The translations under genes and the position numbers were made by a program. This document shows positions 8,467-16,831 of a stretch of DNA of 35,311 nt, one piece after another (position 1 is the stretch's first letter; each line of letters begins with the position of its first letter). The stretch is from Methanothrix sp. (GTDB taxonomy: Archaea > Halobacteriota > Methanosarcinia > Methanotrichales > Methanotrichaceae). The notes under the pieces are model-generated. The model saw nothing but the letters and a program-made list of their open reading frames with translations, did no database searches and was not told the origin of the DNA. The stretch spans positions 1-35,311 of the forward strand of contig JAPKYA010000017.1 of NCBI GenBank assembly GCA_026394565.1. The letters run 5' to 3'.

Positions 8467-10266
8467 TCAGCTCTTGCCGCTCAGATTCAGCAGAACATTG
8501 TATTCCACGTTCTCGGAAAATCGTTTTTCACGAGAGTTTTTGGTTCCAAGCTGCATGATTTCGATCCAATCACCCTCTGCCGGAGATTCTGACTTCTTCC
8601 TCTTTTCGGGATACCTGGAATAGCTGCAAAGGAGGCTTCCCCCTAATGCATGAAGTCCACCGATATCACCCCATTGATTGGCAATAGCCAGATGCATCTG
8701 TTCAGCCAGCCTGGCCTCCCAAATAAACTTGCTCTTGCTATCTACCCAAAAAGCAGGTACGCAGAGAAGGTCTGTGCCGATTTTAGCCAGTGAATCAGAG
8801 CCTTCAGGAAACAACAAGTCGCAGCCTATCTGCATGCCAACTCGGCCAAATGGAAGATCAAAAGCAGGAAAACCAACGTCTCCTTCCCAGGCCCATCTAT
8901 TATCCCAGGAAGAAAGATGGACTTTTCTATATCTGCCTACTACGCCACCAGGGCCTACCAACACGCTGCTATTGTAAAATCTTGCGTCCTTCTTTTCTGC
9001 TATCCCGAAAACTATAAAGACATTCATCTCCTTGGCCTTTTGAGCCAGAATGTCCGTTGTGAGGCCCGGGATCACCTCACATAGCTTCATCGCTTCTTGT
9101 GGTCCGGAAACGTTTCCTGTCGTGGCCAGTTCTGGGAAGACGGCCAAGTTGAGCGTCGTTCCCATGGCAATGGCCATTTCTGCAGCTTTATCGATGAGCT
9201 TGAGCATTATTTCAATGTTAGACGCATGGTCCTGGCATGTGGATTGAAGTTGCAGAGTTGAAACGGCTAAATCAGCATTTTCCGGCAAACCAAGCAGCAT
9301 CTGTGTATTCAGATGAGAATAGGTATCAAGGGAGATGTTCCCATAAAAGCGAGGTCGCCTTCGGTTCAAGATATTTTCTGCAGGAGGCAAAATTTGCATA
9401 CCGCTTTGGATCGGCAGAGTGCTGTAAATAATAATGTCATCTAGTGAGCTGATTTGCTTGATTACCACTCCAAGGGGATCAATAATGAAGGATTCTGCCT
9501 TTCGACAGTCCATAGTTTTATCCTTTCCTGTTCGATTACAGGCCAGGACATATATGCCGTTTTCCGCTGCCCGGGCTCGCCAGAGCTTTTCCGGATTGTG
9601 ATTTTCAGGAGGCCAGTTGGCCGGAACGAGCAACAGGCTGGCCCCCCTTAAAGCGGCTACCCTTGCAGGCTTATATGAATAGGAATCTGCACATATTATT
9701 ACACCGAATCTGCCAAACTCGGTCTGTATTACCGGAACAGGAAGATTACCCTTTGCAGCCCATAGGTTTTCCTTGAAAGCCGGCGAAGTCTTGCGATATT
9801 TGCCAGCAACTTTCCCCATCGGTCCGATTACGGCTGTCGCATTGTAAAATATCCCCGTACACGGGTCCGTTTCCGGCAAGCCGATACATATATAGCATCC
9901 ATATCTTTCTGCAATTTTTCCGAAGGCCTCTGTCGTCGGACCGGGGATGATCTCCGTCAGTGGCCCAATGTCGGCTCTGTTTTCAAAGGAATAGCCGGTG
10001 GTTGCCATTTCAGTATTCAAGATGATTCGCGCCCCTGCACCGGCGGCATTCTCATTGAGGGCCAATAGATTGGCAAGGTTCTCCTCCTTATTCTTCCAGT
10101 GTATGCCAGCATGAATTAGTGCGATCTTTATTCCTTTGCCAGCAATCTCATATTCATCTTCTCTTAGCACGAAATCCGCCCTTATTGGTCTTTTATTAAA
10201 CTTTTTTCGCAAATGATTTATGCGTAAGATGTTAATAAAATTAATCCTCGTAATATTCAAACTCAA
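8467..10266 (-). CDS. Tandem double-domain carbon-nitrogen hydrolase (nitrilase superfamily)
   Basis: The 599-residue protein contains two complete nitrilase-superfamily domains in one chain. Domain 1 (about residues 46-285) has the triad Glu86 (NTEMATTG), Lys159 (KYRK) and Cys192 (IICADSY). Domain 2 (about 330-570) has Glu379 (FPELATTG), Lys448 (RYRKVHL) and Cys482 (QIGCDLLFPEG). Both should be active amidase- or nitrilase-type sites; the substrate is unknown. No signal peptide is evident, so it is probably cytoplasmic. The N-terminal 45 residues are poorly conserved-looking and lysine/arginine rich; the TTG at 10266 has no ribosome site, and a GTG at 10170 is a possible true start. It lies opposite to all its neighbours and interrupts the series of binding protein pairs. 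An amidase acting on tetrapyrrole side-chain amides is possible but only a guess. Confidence 0.85.
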   Translation of the reverse strand: MSLNITRINFINILRINHLRKKFNKRPIRADFVLREDEYEIAGKGIKIALIHAGIHWKNKEENLANLLALNENAAGAGARIILNTEMATTGYSFENRADIGPLTEIIPGPTTEAFGKIAERYGCYICIGLPETDPCTGIFYNATAVIGPMGKVAGKYRKTSPAFKENLWAAKGNLPVPVIQTEFGRFGVIICADSYSYKPARVAALRGASLLLVPANWPPENHNPEKLWRARAAENGIYVLACNRTGKDKTMDCRKAESFIIDPLGVVIKQISSLDDIIIYSTLPIQSGMQILPPAENILNRRRPRFYGNISLDTYSHLNTQMLLGLPENADLAVSTLQLQSTCQDHASNIEIMLKLIDKAAEMAIAMGTTLNLAVFPELATTGNVSGPQEAMKLCEVIPGLTTDILAQKAKEMNVFIVFGIAEKKDARFYNSSVLVGPGGVVGRYRKVHLSSWDNRWAWEGDVGFPAFDLPFGRVGMQIGCDLLFPEGSDSLAKIGTDLLCVPAFWVDSKSKFIWEARLAEQMHLAIANQWGDIGGLHALGGSLLCSYSRYPEKRKKSESPAEGDWIEIMQLGTKNSREKRFSENVEYNVLLNLSGKS

Positions 10267-10549
10267 TATTTAAAATTTTTTATTATTGAATAATAATTTA
10301 ACAATGACTGCTACTAAGCGATAGCGGAGTCTTGCCCAATTCAAAATTATATATAATATTTATATAAAATCGCCTCTCAGAATGAACTGCGTAATTTAAA
10401 ATCTATTAAAATATATATAGATAATATCTTATTTTTCATGATTCTTTGAAACTTTAGCCGAAATAGTTATAAATGCATGTTACGAATACATATCTAATCA
10501 TACGATATGATCAATTGATATGATTTTAAAAAAAAGTTGTAGGTGAGTT
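10267..10549. promoter_or_regulatory. Divergent AT-rich control region before binding protein A2
   Basis: No gene is seen in these 283 bases. For the rightward gene, GAAATAGTTATAAATG (10460-10475) is a good BRE/TATA match, followed by a perfect inverted repeat TCATA-CGA-TATGA (10498-10510) within the predicted leader and a second TATGA at 10520-10524; GGTGAG lies just before the ATG at 10550. The palindrome position would suit a repressor. A TATA-like TTTTAAATATT on the minus strand near 10267-10277 may serve the nitrilase. Confidence 0.5.
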
Positions 10550-11713
10550 ATGAGACGCTATCGTGGAATCGCTTTAGTCATTCTGGTTGTCCTCGCAACA
10601 GCCTCCATCGTATGGGGAACGGTGCCAGGAGATCAGAACGGAGATAATATAATCTCCCAATCAGAGCTGTTAAATGCTGAAAATCTCTCAAAAGATGCAA
10701 AGATCACTGAGGATCAGTTGGAGGAGATCAGGCATATACGCGAAGCTTATCCAAGGACACTTGTAGACGCCATTAACAGAACGATAATGATTTATAAGCC
10801 GGTGAAAAGAATCGTCGTCCTTGGCGCTTTTACACCTGAAGCGATGCGTATACTGAATGCCTCCGATAAAATAGTTGGCGTGGATACAAGCATTGCGGCA
10901 TTGACGGATCTTTATCCTGAAGCCGGCAAACTGCCAACTGTCGGCAAGTGGAATGAGCCGGACATAGAGGCAATAATTAAGCTTGAGCCCGACACTGTTC
11001 TCACCTATGGGGGAACTCCCAGTCAGGATGTTGAAGAAAAGCTCAAAGCCTCAAATATTCAGATGCTTCGACTCAATTTCTATTCGGAGATAGCTCCGCA
11101 ATCTTTGGAGAAACTAGGCTACGCCCTGGAAAAAGAGAAAGAGGCCAAGGAGTATATCGACTTCGTGAATAAATACCTGGATATCATCAAGTCCCGAACG
11201 GAAAAACTTTCCGATGCAGAAAAACCCAAGGTATTCGTTGAATCCTGGAAGCCCTACTATACCCAGACAATCGGAGACTCCGTCGATCTTGCCTGCCGCT
11301 GTGCCGGCGGCAGCAATATTGCCGTGAACTTTGAGGGAAGACAACTGGATCCAGAGTGGGTGATTGAGCAAAACCCGGACATCATTTTAAAGTATGTCTC
11401 TTCAGAAAACGCTGGTTATTCAATCACCAATTCCTCTAAGCTGGCTGCCATTAGAGATGAGATCCTCAATCGCAAGGAATTAGCTACGGTTGCGGCAGTG
11501 GAGAACAAGAATGTGCATCTCTTCTGTACAGAGCTCATGTATTTGAGAGGATTTGTCGGCACTATTTATTTTGCCAAGTGGTTCCACCCGGATCTCTTTG
11601 AGGATCTAGATGTACAAGCCATCCATCAGGAATATATGACCAAATTCATGGGTCCTGATTACGATCTGAAGGAACATGGAATATTCGTCTTCCCACCACA
11701 AGAGGTGAGCTGA
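10550..11713 (+). CDS. Type-A EF-hand/periplasmic binding protein 2
   Basis: The product (387 residues) has a signal peptide (about 1-24) followed by a short calcium-loop module. One good EF-hand/dockerin-like loop, DQNGDNIISQSE (28-39), is followed by a degenerate second half (ITEDQLEEIRHI, about 52-63). A BtuF/FepB-type binding protein then begins with the YPRTLVDAINRTI block near 68. Its C-terminus carries the shared YFAKWFHPDLFEDLD ... IHQEYMTKF ending. It should bind the chelate substrate outside the membrane. Its stop codon abuts the ATG of the type-B gene (TGA then ATG with no gap), so the two are co-translated and may act as a pair. It differs from type B by having one calcium loop instead of two. 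Ligand unknown. Confidence 0.87.
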   Translation: MRRYRGIALVILVVLATASIVWGTVPGDQNGDNIISQSELLNAENLSKDAKITEDQLEEIRHIREAYPRTLVDAINRTIMIYKPVKRIVVLGAFTPEAMRILNASDKIVGVDTSIAALTDLYPEAGKLPTVGKWNEPDIEAIIKLEPDTVLTYGGTPSQDVEEKLKASNIQMLRLNFYSEIAPQSLEKLGYALEKEKEAKEYIDFVNKYLDIIKSRTEKLSDAEKPKVFVESWKPYYTQTIGDSVDLACRCAGGSNIAVNFEGRQLDPEWVIEQNPDIILKYVSSENAGYSITNSSKLAAIRDEILNRKELATVAAVENKNVHLFCTELMYLRGFVGTIYFAKWFHPDLFEDLDVQAIHQEYMTKFMGPDYDLKEHGIFVFPPQEVS

Positions 11714-12970
11714 ATGAGAATTACCTTTTTTGTGCTGATGCTTTTGGCATTATCCGCCTTTGCGGAGGTCATGCCAGCAGCATCATCCGATTATGCTTTA
11801 GGCATCTTCGGCAACGCCAATATGGATGATAGAATTGATGAGCTGGATATTGCCTATGTCGAAGGGATAATCAAAGGAGCAAATGCACCCACCAATCTCA
11901 GCGATGCCAATTACGATGGCCTGATAGATGCCCAGGACACCGATCAAATCCAGAAGATCATGGATGGAAGCGAGAGCGAGATCACCATTGTCGATGCACG
12001 AAAGAGAAATGTGACCTTAAATGTTCCCATTCAAAAGGCCGTTGCCGTCAATACCGGAGCATTGGAGATCATACGAGCCATCGGAGTAAATGTAGATGAT
12101 GTCTTTGTGGGTGTCAGCTCCTATGCCATTGCCAACGGCTTGTACTGGCCGGAATTGAAGGATCAGGTGAGCATCGCATACGGAAGCCCTGATTATGAGC
12201 AGCTTGCCCAGCTCAAGCCGGACCTGGTCATATTATATAAAAACCCTAAAAAGGATGAATCCTTCGATAAATACCAGGCCATAGGCGTTCCCGTGATATG
12301 CATGGATTGCTTTAATCAAGAAGAAATGGACGGAAGCATTAAAATATTTGGAGAATTATTCAATAGAAGAGCCGAGGCTAACGGCTTGATTGAATGGTAT
12401 CATGGATATGTGGATCTCGTTGAGGAGAGAACCCGTGGCCTTTCTGCATCGGATAGACCCAGGACTCTATTCTACAACTATCCTGAATCCAATTATCCCC
12501 TCTTGAAGGCCAGCAATAGCCTGAGCGGAGAGAACACCATGATTGTTAAAGCGGGAGGAATTAACATTGCCGAGAATCTGAACAGCTCCTCAGGGGTAGC
12601 AGAAGCGGAATGGGAGTGGCTGATGTCTGAGAACCCGGACATAATCGTAAGCAATGTCGTTGCCGCAGAAACAAAGTCTGGGTACAGTGCCAATGATACT
12701 GCTCTTGATTTTATGAAGAAGATCAGAGATACGCTCCTAAACGATTCTGCCATCAATTCCACTGCAGCCGGCAAGAACGGACGGATTTTCATAATCTGCA
12801 CAGATCTTAATCGCGGTCCCATGCAGGCAGCCGGTACGGTATTTATGGCTAAGCTCCTCCATCCGGAGCTGTTCGAAGATCTCGATCCTCAGAGCATATT
12901 GAAGGAGTATTATGAGAAGTGGCAGAGAATACCCTATCATGGTATCTACGTCTATCCGAACCAGGAGTGA
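11714..12970 (+). CDS. Type-B dockerin-like/periplasmic binding protein 2
   Basis: The protein (418 residues) has a signal peptide (about 1-24), two dockerin-type calcium loops NANMDDRIDELD (34-45) and DANYDGLIDAQD (64-75), then a BtuF/FepB-type fold. It has diverged more than the other type-B copies: the segment after residue 95 (RKRNVTLNVPIQKAVAVNTG) and the ending (MAKLLHPELFEDLD ... GIYVYPNQE) are recognisable but altered. GAGGTGAG just before the ATG, inside the end of the type-A gene, is the ribosome site, so translation is coupled. Its 3' end holds GGAGTGAG, which once served the cobN relic that follows five bases later. Function as for the other binding proteins; ligand unknown. Confidence 0.87.
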   Translation: MRITFFVLMLLALSAFAEVMPAASSDYALGIFGNANMDDRIDELDIAYVEGIIKGANAPTNLSDANYDGLIDAQDTDQIQKIMDGSESEITIVDARKRNVTLNVPIQKAVAVNTGALEIIRAIGVNVDDVFVGVSSYAIANGLYWPELKDQVSIAYGSPDYEQLAQLKPDLVILYKNPKKDESFDKYQAIGVPVICMDCFNQEEMDGSIKIFGELFNRRAEANGLIEWYHGYVDLVEERTRGLSASDRPRTLFYNYPESNYPLLKASNSLSGENTMIVKAGGINIAENLNSSSGVAEAEWEWLMSENPDIIVSNVVAAETKSGYSANDTALDFMKKIRDTLLNDSAINSTAAGKNGRIFIICTDLNRGPMQAAGTVFMAKLLHPELFEDLDPQSILKEYYEKWQRIPYHGIYVYPNQE

Positions 12971-12975
12971 GTTTC

Positions 12976-13107
12976 ATGAAGATCACATGCATTACGCCGA
13001 ACCAGAGGTGTTGGATGCTCTGAAGCCGCTCTTATCTGGAGATTGAGGGATGGATTGAGGAGAGAATGGGCGATGTCGAAGGCGAGTTCTAGGACAAAGC
13101 GATCTAC
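12976..13107 (+). pseudogene. Relic of a second cobN gene (start joined to end)
   Basis: The ATG at 12976 opens with MKITCI, matching the MKLTCI start of the intact CobN and preceded by GGAGTGAG. From about 12996 the DNA matches the last ~37 codons of cobN (intact copy 6340-6451): it encodes AEPEVLDALK, then after a one-base insertion GWIEERMGDVEGEF, then a stop TAG. The two parts are out of frame with each other. Roughly 1,200 codons between them are gone. This shows that a second cobN lay between binding protein pairs 2 and 3. Confidence 0.85.
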
Positions 13108-13147
13108 ATAAAAAATATATTTTTTTAGATAAATATTAGGAATTGCA

Positions 13148-13189
13148 GAGATAGTTATAAGTACTGAATATGATATCTGATTTTATCAT
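13148..13189 (+). promoter_or_regulatory. Predicted promoter and operator of binding protein A3
   Basis: GAGATAGTTATAAG (13148-13161) matches the TATA region of binding protein A2. Downstream ATGATA (13170-13175) and TATCAT (13184-13189) form an inverted repeat in the predicted leader, and ATATCTGAT aligns with ATATCTAAT of the A2 leader. Shared ancestry of the two leaders is likely. Confidence 0.45.
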
Positions 13190-13242
13190 ATTAGGATATG
13201 AATTTGTATGAGCATAATATACAATCGAGAGGTAGTAATAGC

Positions 13243-14427
13243 ATGAAAGTGAATTTGAAGATAGGCATGATCGTTCTGATTCTCCTGGCGGCGTCACCAC
13301 ATGCATGGGGTGCTGTGCCGGGGGACTTGAACGGGGACAATATCGTTTCCCAGGAGGAGCTACTGATTGCCGAAAATCTGGCAAACATGGGAAATATAAC
13401 CGCGGATCAGTTAGAAGAGATTCAGCATATTCACGATGACTATCCGAGGACATTTATCGATAACAGTGGCAAATCAATTACGATCAACAAGCCCATTCGA
13501 AAAATTATTTTGTTGAATGCAGACTGCGCAGAGGTATTTCGCTGCCTTGGAATCAAGAATATTATTGGTGTAGATTCATATATTGCAAAAGATAGCATAT
13601 TTTTTCCAGAACTCTCTAAACTGACTGAAGTAGGATCGTCATTCCATCCGGACTGTGAAGCTATACTGACTCTAGATCCAGATATTGTAATTGCATATAC
13701 AGGGGTAAAAGAAGAGGATCTAGATGATAAAATAGAAGCAGCCGATATACCTATTGCTCGCTTTTCTGCATGCAAAGTCCCAACTAGAGACGATCAGTTG
13801 AGAACGCTGGGTTACATTTTTAATGAAGAGGACAAAGCCGAAGAACTAGTCAAATTCTATCACAACATCACAGATCCCATAATCAGCACTTTGAAAAATG
13901 CTTCAAGTGCGAAGAAGTCAAAAGTATATATTGAATGTTATTCTGACTTCAAAGCTCGCAATGGTCGCTCTGGCACTCAAGAAATGTGCGCAATGGCAGG
14001 CGGAATGAATATTGCCGAGGATTTGGACCTATCTGGACAGGGAACAACATCTCAAGTCGATCCTGAATGGATAGTCGCACAGAACCCCGACATAATAATC
14101 AAGGTAGTATCTGGCAGCGAAGTTTCTTGTGGCTATGATGAAGATGATACTGCCGAAATGATGTCCTTAAGAGATGCCATCATGAATCGTCCCGGCTTCG
14201 ATAACATTACTGCTGTCAAAGAGAACAGAGTATATTTGATTACCCCAGATATCTGTGATAGATCGTGCAATGTCATTGGTGTTGCCTACATGGCAAAATG
14301 GTTCCATCCGGATCTCTTCAAGGATCTGGACCCACAGGCAATACATCAGGAGTACTTAACAAGGTTCCAAGGACTGGATTATGATCTGAGCAAGCACGGT
14401 GTATTTGTTTATCCGGAGGAGAGCTGA
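13243..14427 (+). CDS. Type-A EF-hand/periplasmic binding protein 3
   Basis: The product (394 residues) has a signal peptide (about 1-24), a calcium loop DLNGDNIVSQEE (28-39) with a degenerate second half, and a BtuF/FepB-type binding fold from about residue 68. The C-terminal part (CGYDEDDTAEM ... YMAKWFHPDLFKDLDPQAIHQEYLTRFQGLDYDL) is the closest relative of the remnant at 6776-7108. The ATG at 13243 is preferred because GAGAGG lies at 13227-13232; the open frame from 13198 extends into the leader and has no ribosome site. The TGA stop abuts the ATG of the next gene. Base composition is more AT-rich than in the CobN gene. Role: extracytoplasmic capture of the transporter substrate; ligand unknown. 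Confidence 0.88.
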   Translation: MKVNLKIGMIVLILLAASPHAWGAVPGDLNGDNIVSQEELLIAENLANMGNITADQLEEIQHIHDDYPRTFIDNSGKSITINKPIRKIILLNADCAEVFRCLGIKNIIGVDSYIAKDSIFFPELSKLTEVGSSFHPDCEAILTLDPDIVIAYTGVKEEDLDDKIEAADIPIARFSACKVPTRDDQLRTLGYIFNEEDKAEELVKFYHNITDPIISTLKNASSAKKSKVYIECYSDFKARNGRSGTQEMCAMAGGMNIAEDLDLSGQGTTSQVDPEWIVAQNPDIIIKVVSGSEVSCGYDEDDTAEMMSLRDAIMNRPGFDNITAVKENRVYLITPDICDRSCNVIGVAYMAKWFHPDLFKDLDPQAIHQEYLTRFQGLDYDLSKHGVFVYPEES

Positions 14428-15660
14428 ATGAAAAAATCAATTCTATGCATACTGATGGCCTTCATATCTTCGGCAATGATCATCATGCCTACGGTTGCAT
14501 CATCGAGTTTCACCCTGAACATCTTCGGCAATGCTAATATGGATGATACCATAGATCAGGCAGATATCAATTATGTTGAAGGTGTGATAAAGGGCAGCAA
14601 TGAGCCTTCCAATCTTTCCGATGCCAATTACGATGGAACGGTGGATCAAAAGGATATTGAGCAGATAAAGCAGATTATCCAGAGCGATGAAAAGACGCTG
14701 ACCCTCATCGACACCGCCAACAGAACTGTAACCTTAAAAATGCCCATCAAGAAGATAGTAGCTGTAACTGGCGATGCTGCTGAGGCCATTAGGGTTTTGC
14801 ATGCCACAGATAAGGTTGTAGGTGTGTCGGTTGATACGCTGGATGACGCCACCTACTTACCGGATTTCAGCAAAATGCCAAGTGTTGGAAAGTGGAGTGA
14901 GCCGGACATAGAGAGGATCCTCACCCTGGAGCCGGATCTGGCCATAAGCTACAAGTCTGCCGCCTCCAAGTACCTCGAGCCAAAGCTCAACGGCACAGGC
15001 ATCCCTATTGTAGCCCTTGATCTGTACAGGGGAGACGATCTGCCTGCGGAAATGAAAATGCTCGGATTTATCGTCGGCAAAACGGATGATGCAGACAAGT
15101 ACCTGAAATTCTTCTACAATATCACAGATGCTATTCAGGCAAAGACCTCAAAGTTGCCCACAGATAAAAAAGCAAGAGTCTACCTGGAAGGATATGCAGA
15201 CCTTAAAACGTACACCAAGGGCAAAGGCGGAGACTTGGCCTGCACTATGGCAGGTGGTATTAATATCGCCTCTAATTTGGAAGGAGCATATCCTGAGGTA
15301 GAGTCAGAGTGGGTCATGATACAAAATCCGGAGGTTATTGTGAGGCTCACATCACCATCGGAGATTGCATGCGGCTATGCGACCGATGATTCAATGGGAT
15401 TTGCATCCAAGAGAAAGGAGATTCTGGCCAGAACCGGCTGGAGCAATATTACAGCAGTGAAAGATGAACGGGTGTACATGCTGCTCTATGAGTTTGGAGC
15501 AAGCCCCGCGGTTCCCGTGACCATCGCCTACATGGCCAAGTGGTTCTATCCGGAGCTCTTCCCTGAATTGGATCCTAAGGCGTTGCATCAGCAATATCTG
15601 GACATGCAGGGCTTTGATTACGATTTGAATACCCTTGGCGTGTTCGCATATCCTTCTTAA
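14428..15660 (+). CDS. Type-B dockerin-like/periplasmic binding protein 3
   Basis: The product (410 residues) has a signal peptide (about 1-25), dockerin-type loops NANMDDTIDQAD (35-46) and DANYDGTVDQKD (65-76), and a BtuF/FepB-type binding fold whose first strand is RTVTLKMPIKKIVAVTG. The ending AYMAKWFYPELFPELDPKALHQQYL belongs to the shared C-terminal block. It is co-translated with the type-A gene directly upstream (no gap; the GGAGGAG of the previous gene end is the ribosome site). This is the last member of an intact A-B pair and is followed by a terminator. Confidence 0.88.
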   Translation: MKKSILCILMAFISSAMIIMPTVASSSFTLNIFGNANMDDTIDQADINYVEGVIKGSNEPSNLSDANYDGTVDQKDIEQIKQIIQSDEKTLTLIDTANRTVTLKMPIKKIVAVTGDAAEAIRVLHATDKVVGVSVDTLDDATYLPDFSKMPSVGKWSEPDIERILTLEPDLAISYKSAASKYLEPKLNGTGIPIVALDLYRGDDLPAEMKMLGFIVGKTDDADKYLKFFYNITDAIQAKTSKLPTDKKARVYLEGYADLKTYTKGKGGDLACTMAGGINIASNLEGAYPEVESEWVMIQNPEVIVRLTSPSEIACGYATDDSMGFASKRKEILARTGWSNITAVKDERVYMLLYEFGASPAVPVTIAYMAKWFYPELFPELDPKALHQQYLDMQGFDYDLNTLGVFAYPS

Positions 15661-15676
15661 GCCTACGAAGGATATG
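15647..15676 (+). terminator. Terminator hairpin overlapping the stop codon of binding protein B3
   Basis: CATATCCTTC (15647-15656) pairs perfectly with GAAGGATATG (15667-15676) over ten base pairs. The loop contains the TAA stop and the stem is followed by TTTATATTTTTAATTT. Confidence 0.6.
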
Positions 15677-15730
15677 TTTATATTTTTAATTTATATATTA
15701 CTACCAAACGAAAGGCCAGGATTGCAGTAG

Positions 15731-16684
15731 TTGCATGAATTGACGATGCTAGATATCCTCCAGGAAGCGCTGAATACGACTGTGTCCACCATGACGATCG
15801 TATTCCTGATGCTCTTTCTAACAGGCATAATGATGGAGATGGGTTTATTTCATCGAATCTCATTCATTGCCAGGCCTCTGGCTTCAATATCACGCTTGCC
15901 TGCCATTTCAGCCTCCACCTTTGTGATCAGCCTTGGCTCAGTCCTCGCCGCCAATACCATGACTGCCAGGCTAAAAGAAGAAGGACATTTGACAGAGCGG
16001 CAGGCTTTTCTCAGTGCTTTGATGAATACCGTTCCCGTCTATTTCCGGGAGATGTTCACATATCAACTGGCCGTTGTGATTCCCGTTTTAGGCCTTTTTG
16101 TGGGCGGAGCATATGCGATCATATTTTCCGCAACGGGGATCATAAAGCTGCTAATTGTCATGATCTTTGGCAGAAAATATTTAGTTGAAGATCCAATAGC
16201 CATTGAAGGGACGATCAAGTTTCCATCCAAGAAGAACATTTTTCAGGCAGCAAAAGGATCATTGGTTGGTGAGATCCCTATTTTTCTCAGAATGGCCGGC
16301 ATTTTCTTCATAATGACCTTCTCAATTCTCTATCTGAATGAAATGGGCTTTCTTGCATCCTTGGATGTAATTCCCCTGGCTCATTTCTTCCAGGTTCCTC
16401 CGGAGACAATAATTCCGCTGATGGTATTCGTAGCCAGCCCCAAGGCAGGCATGTCCCTTCTCGGCCCCATGATCCAAAGCGGCAGCCTTTCGGAGGCTAA
16501 GGCCCTGATTGTCTTGATGCTGGGGAGCATGTTCATGCTTCCGTTTATAGCCCTTAGATCACAGATACCAAATTATGCTTCGGTGTTCGGCATGCACATG
16601 GGAGTCTCACTGGTGGCAATCTCCACGGTCATCAGTATCATAGTGAGGCTGACGGCATTGTGCCTGCTGATGATGATGACATGA
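15731..16684 (+). CDS. Membrane protein with nucleoside-recognition ('gate') domains
   Basis: The protein (317 residues) is strongly hydrophobic with about eight membrane segments. Blocks such as GIMMEMGLFHRISFIARPL, SLGSVLAANTMTARLKEEG and the second-half GEIPIFLRMAGIFFI are typical of the nucleoside-recognition/gate domain family, also found in the transport part of FeoB and in spore maturation proteins SpmA/B. The two halves look like a repeat in which each half has a helix-rich gate. Function in archaea is not established; its place among metal-chelate binding proteins suggests a metal or chelate membrane step, which is inference. The start is uncertain: TTG 15731 follows AGG by ten bases; ATG 15746 is the first ATG in frame. 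Confidence 0.7.
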   Translation: MHELTMLDILQEALNTTVSTMTIVFLMLFLTGIMMEMGLFHRISFIARPLASISRLPAISASTFVISLGSVLAANTMTARLKEEGHLTERQAFLSALMNTVPVYFREMFTYQLAVVIPVLGLFVGGAYAIIFSATGIIKLLIVMIFGRKYLVEDPIAIEGTIKFPSKKNIFQAAKGSLVGEIPIFLRMAGIFFIMTFSILYLNEMGFLASLDVIPLAHFFQVPPETIIPLMVFVASPKAGMSLLGPMIQSGSLSEAKALIVLMLGSMFMLPFIALRSQIPNYASVFGMHMGVSLVAISTVISIIVRLTALCLLMMMT

Positions 16685-16748
16685 TAGTCCTCAGCCGTCG
16701 GTTGCTGTCAAGCATCAAACAATTATTCTCATGTCAATCAATAAATTT

Positions 16749-16815
16749 AGGATATAGTTTTAAGCATTAAATTAAGATAGCTTGTTAAATCATACCTTAG
16801 TTTAATATAGTATGA
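16749..16815 (+). promoter_or_regulatory. Predicted promoter of binding protein B4 with flanking TCATAC/GTATGA hexamers
   Basis: TTTAATATAG (16801-16810) lies about 26 bases before the ATG at 16832, which would give an almost leaderless transcript; no ribosome site precedes this ATG. TCATAC (16790-16795) and GTATGA (16810-16815) form an inverted repeat around the box. An additional GATATAGTTTTAAG at 16750-16763 resembles the type-A gene promoters. Confidence 0.4.
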
Positions 16816-16831
16816 AAAATGATGTTATGAT

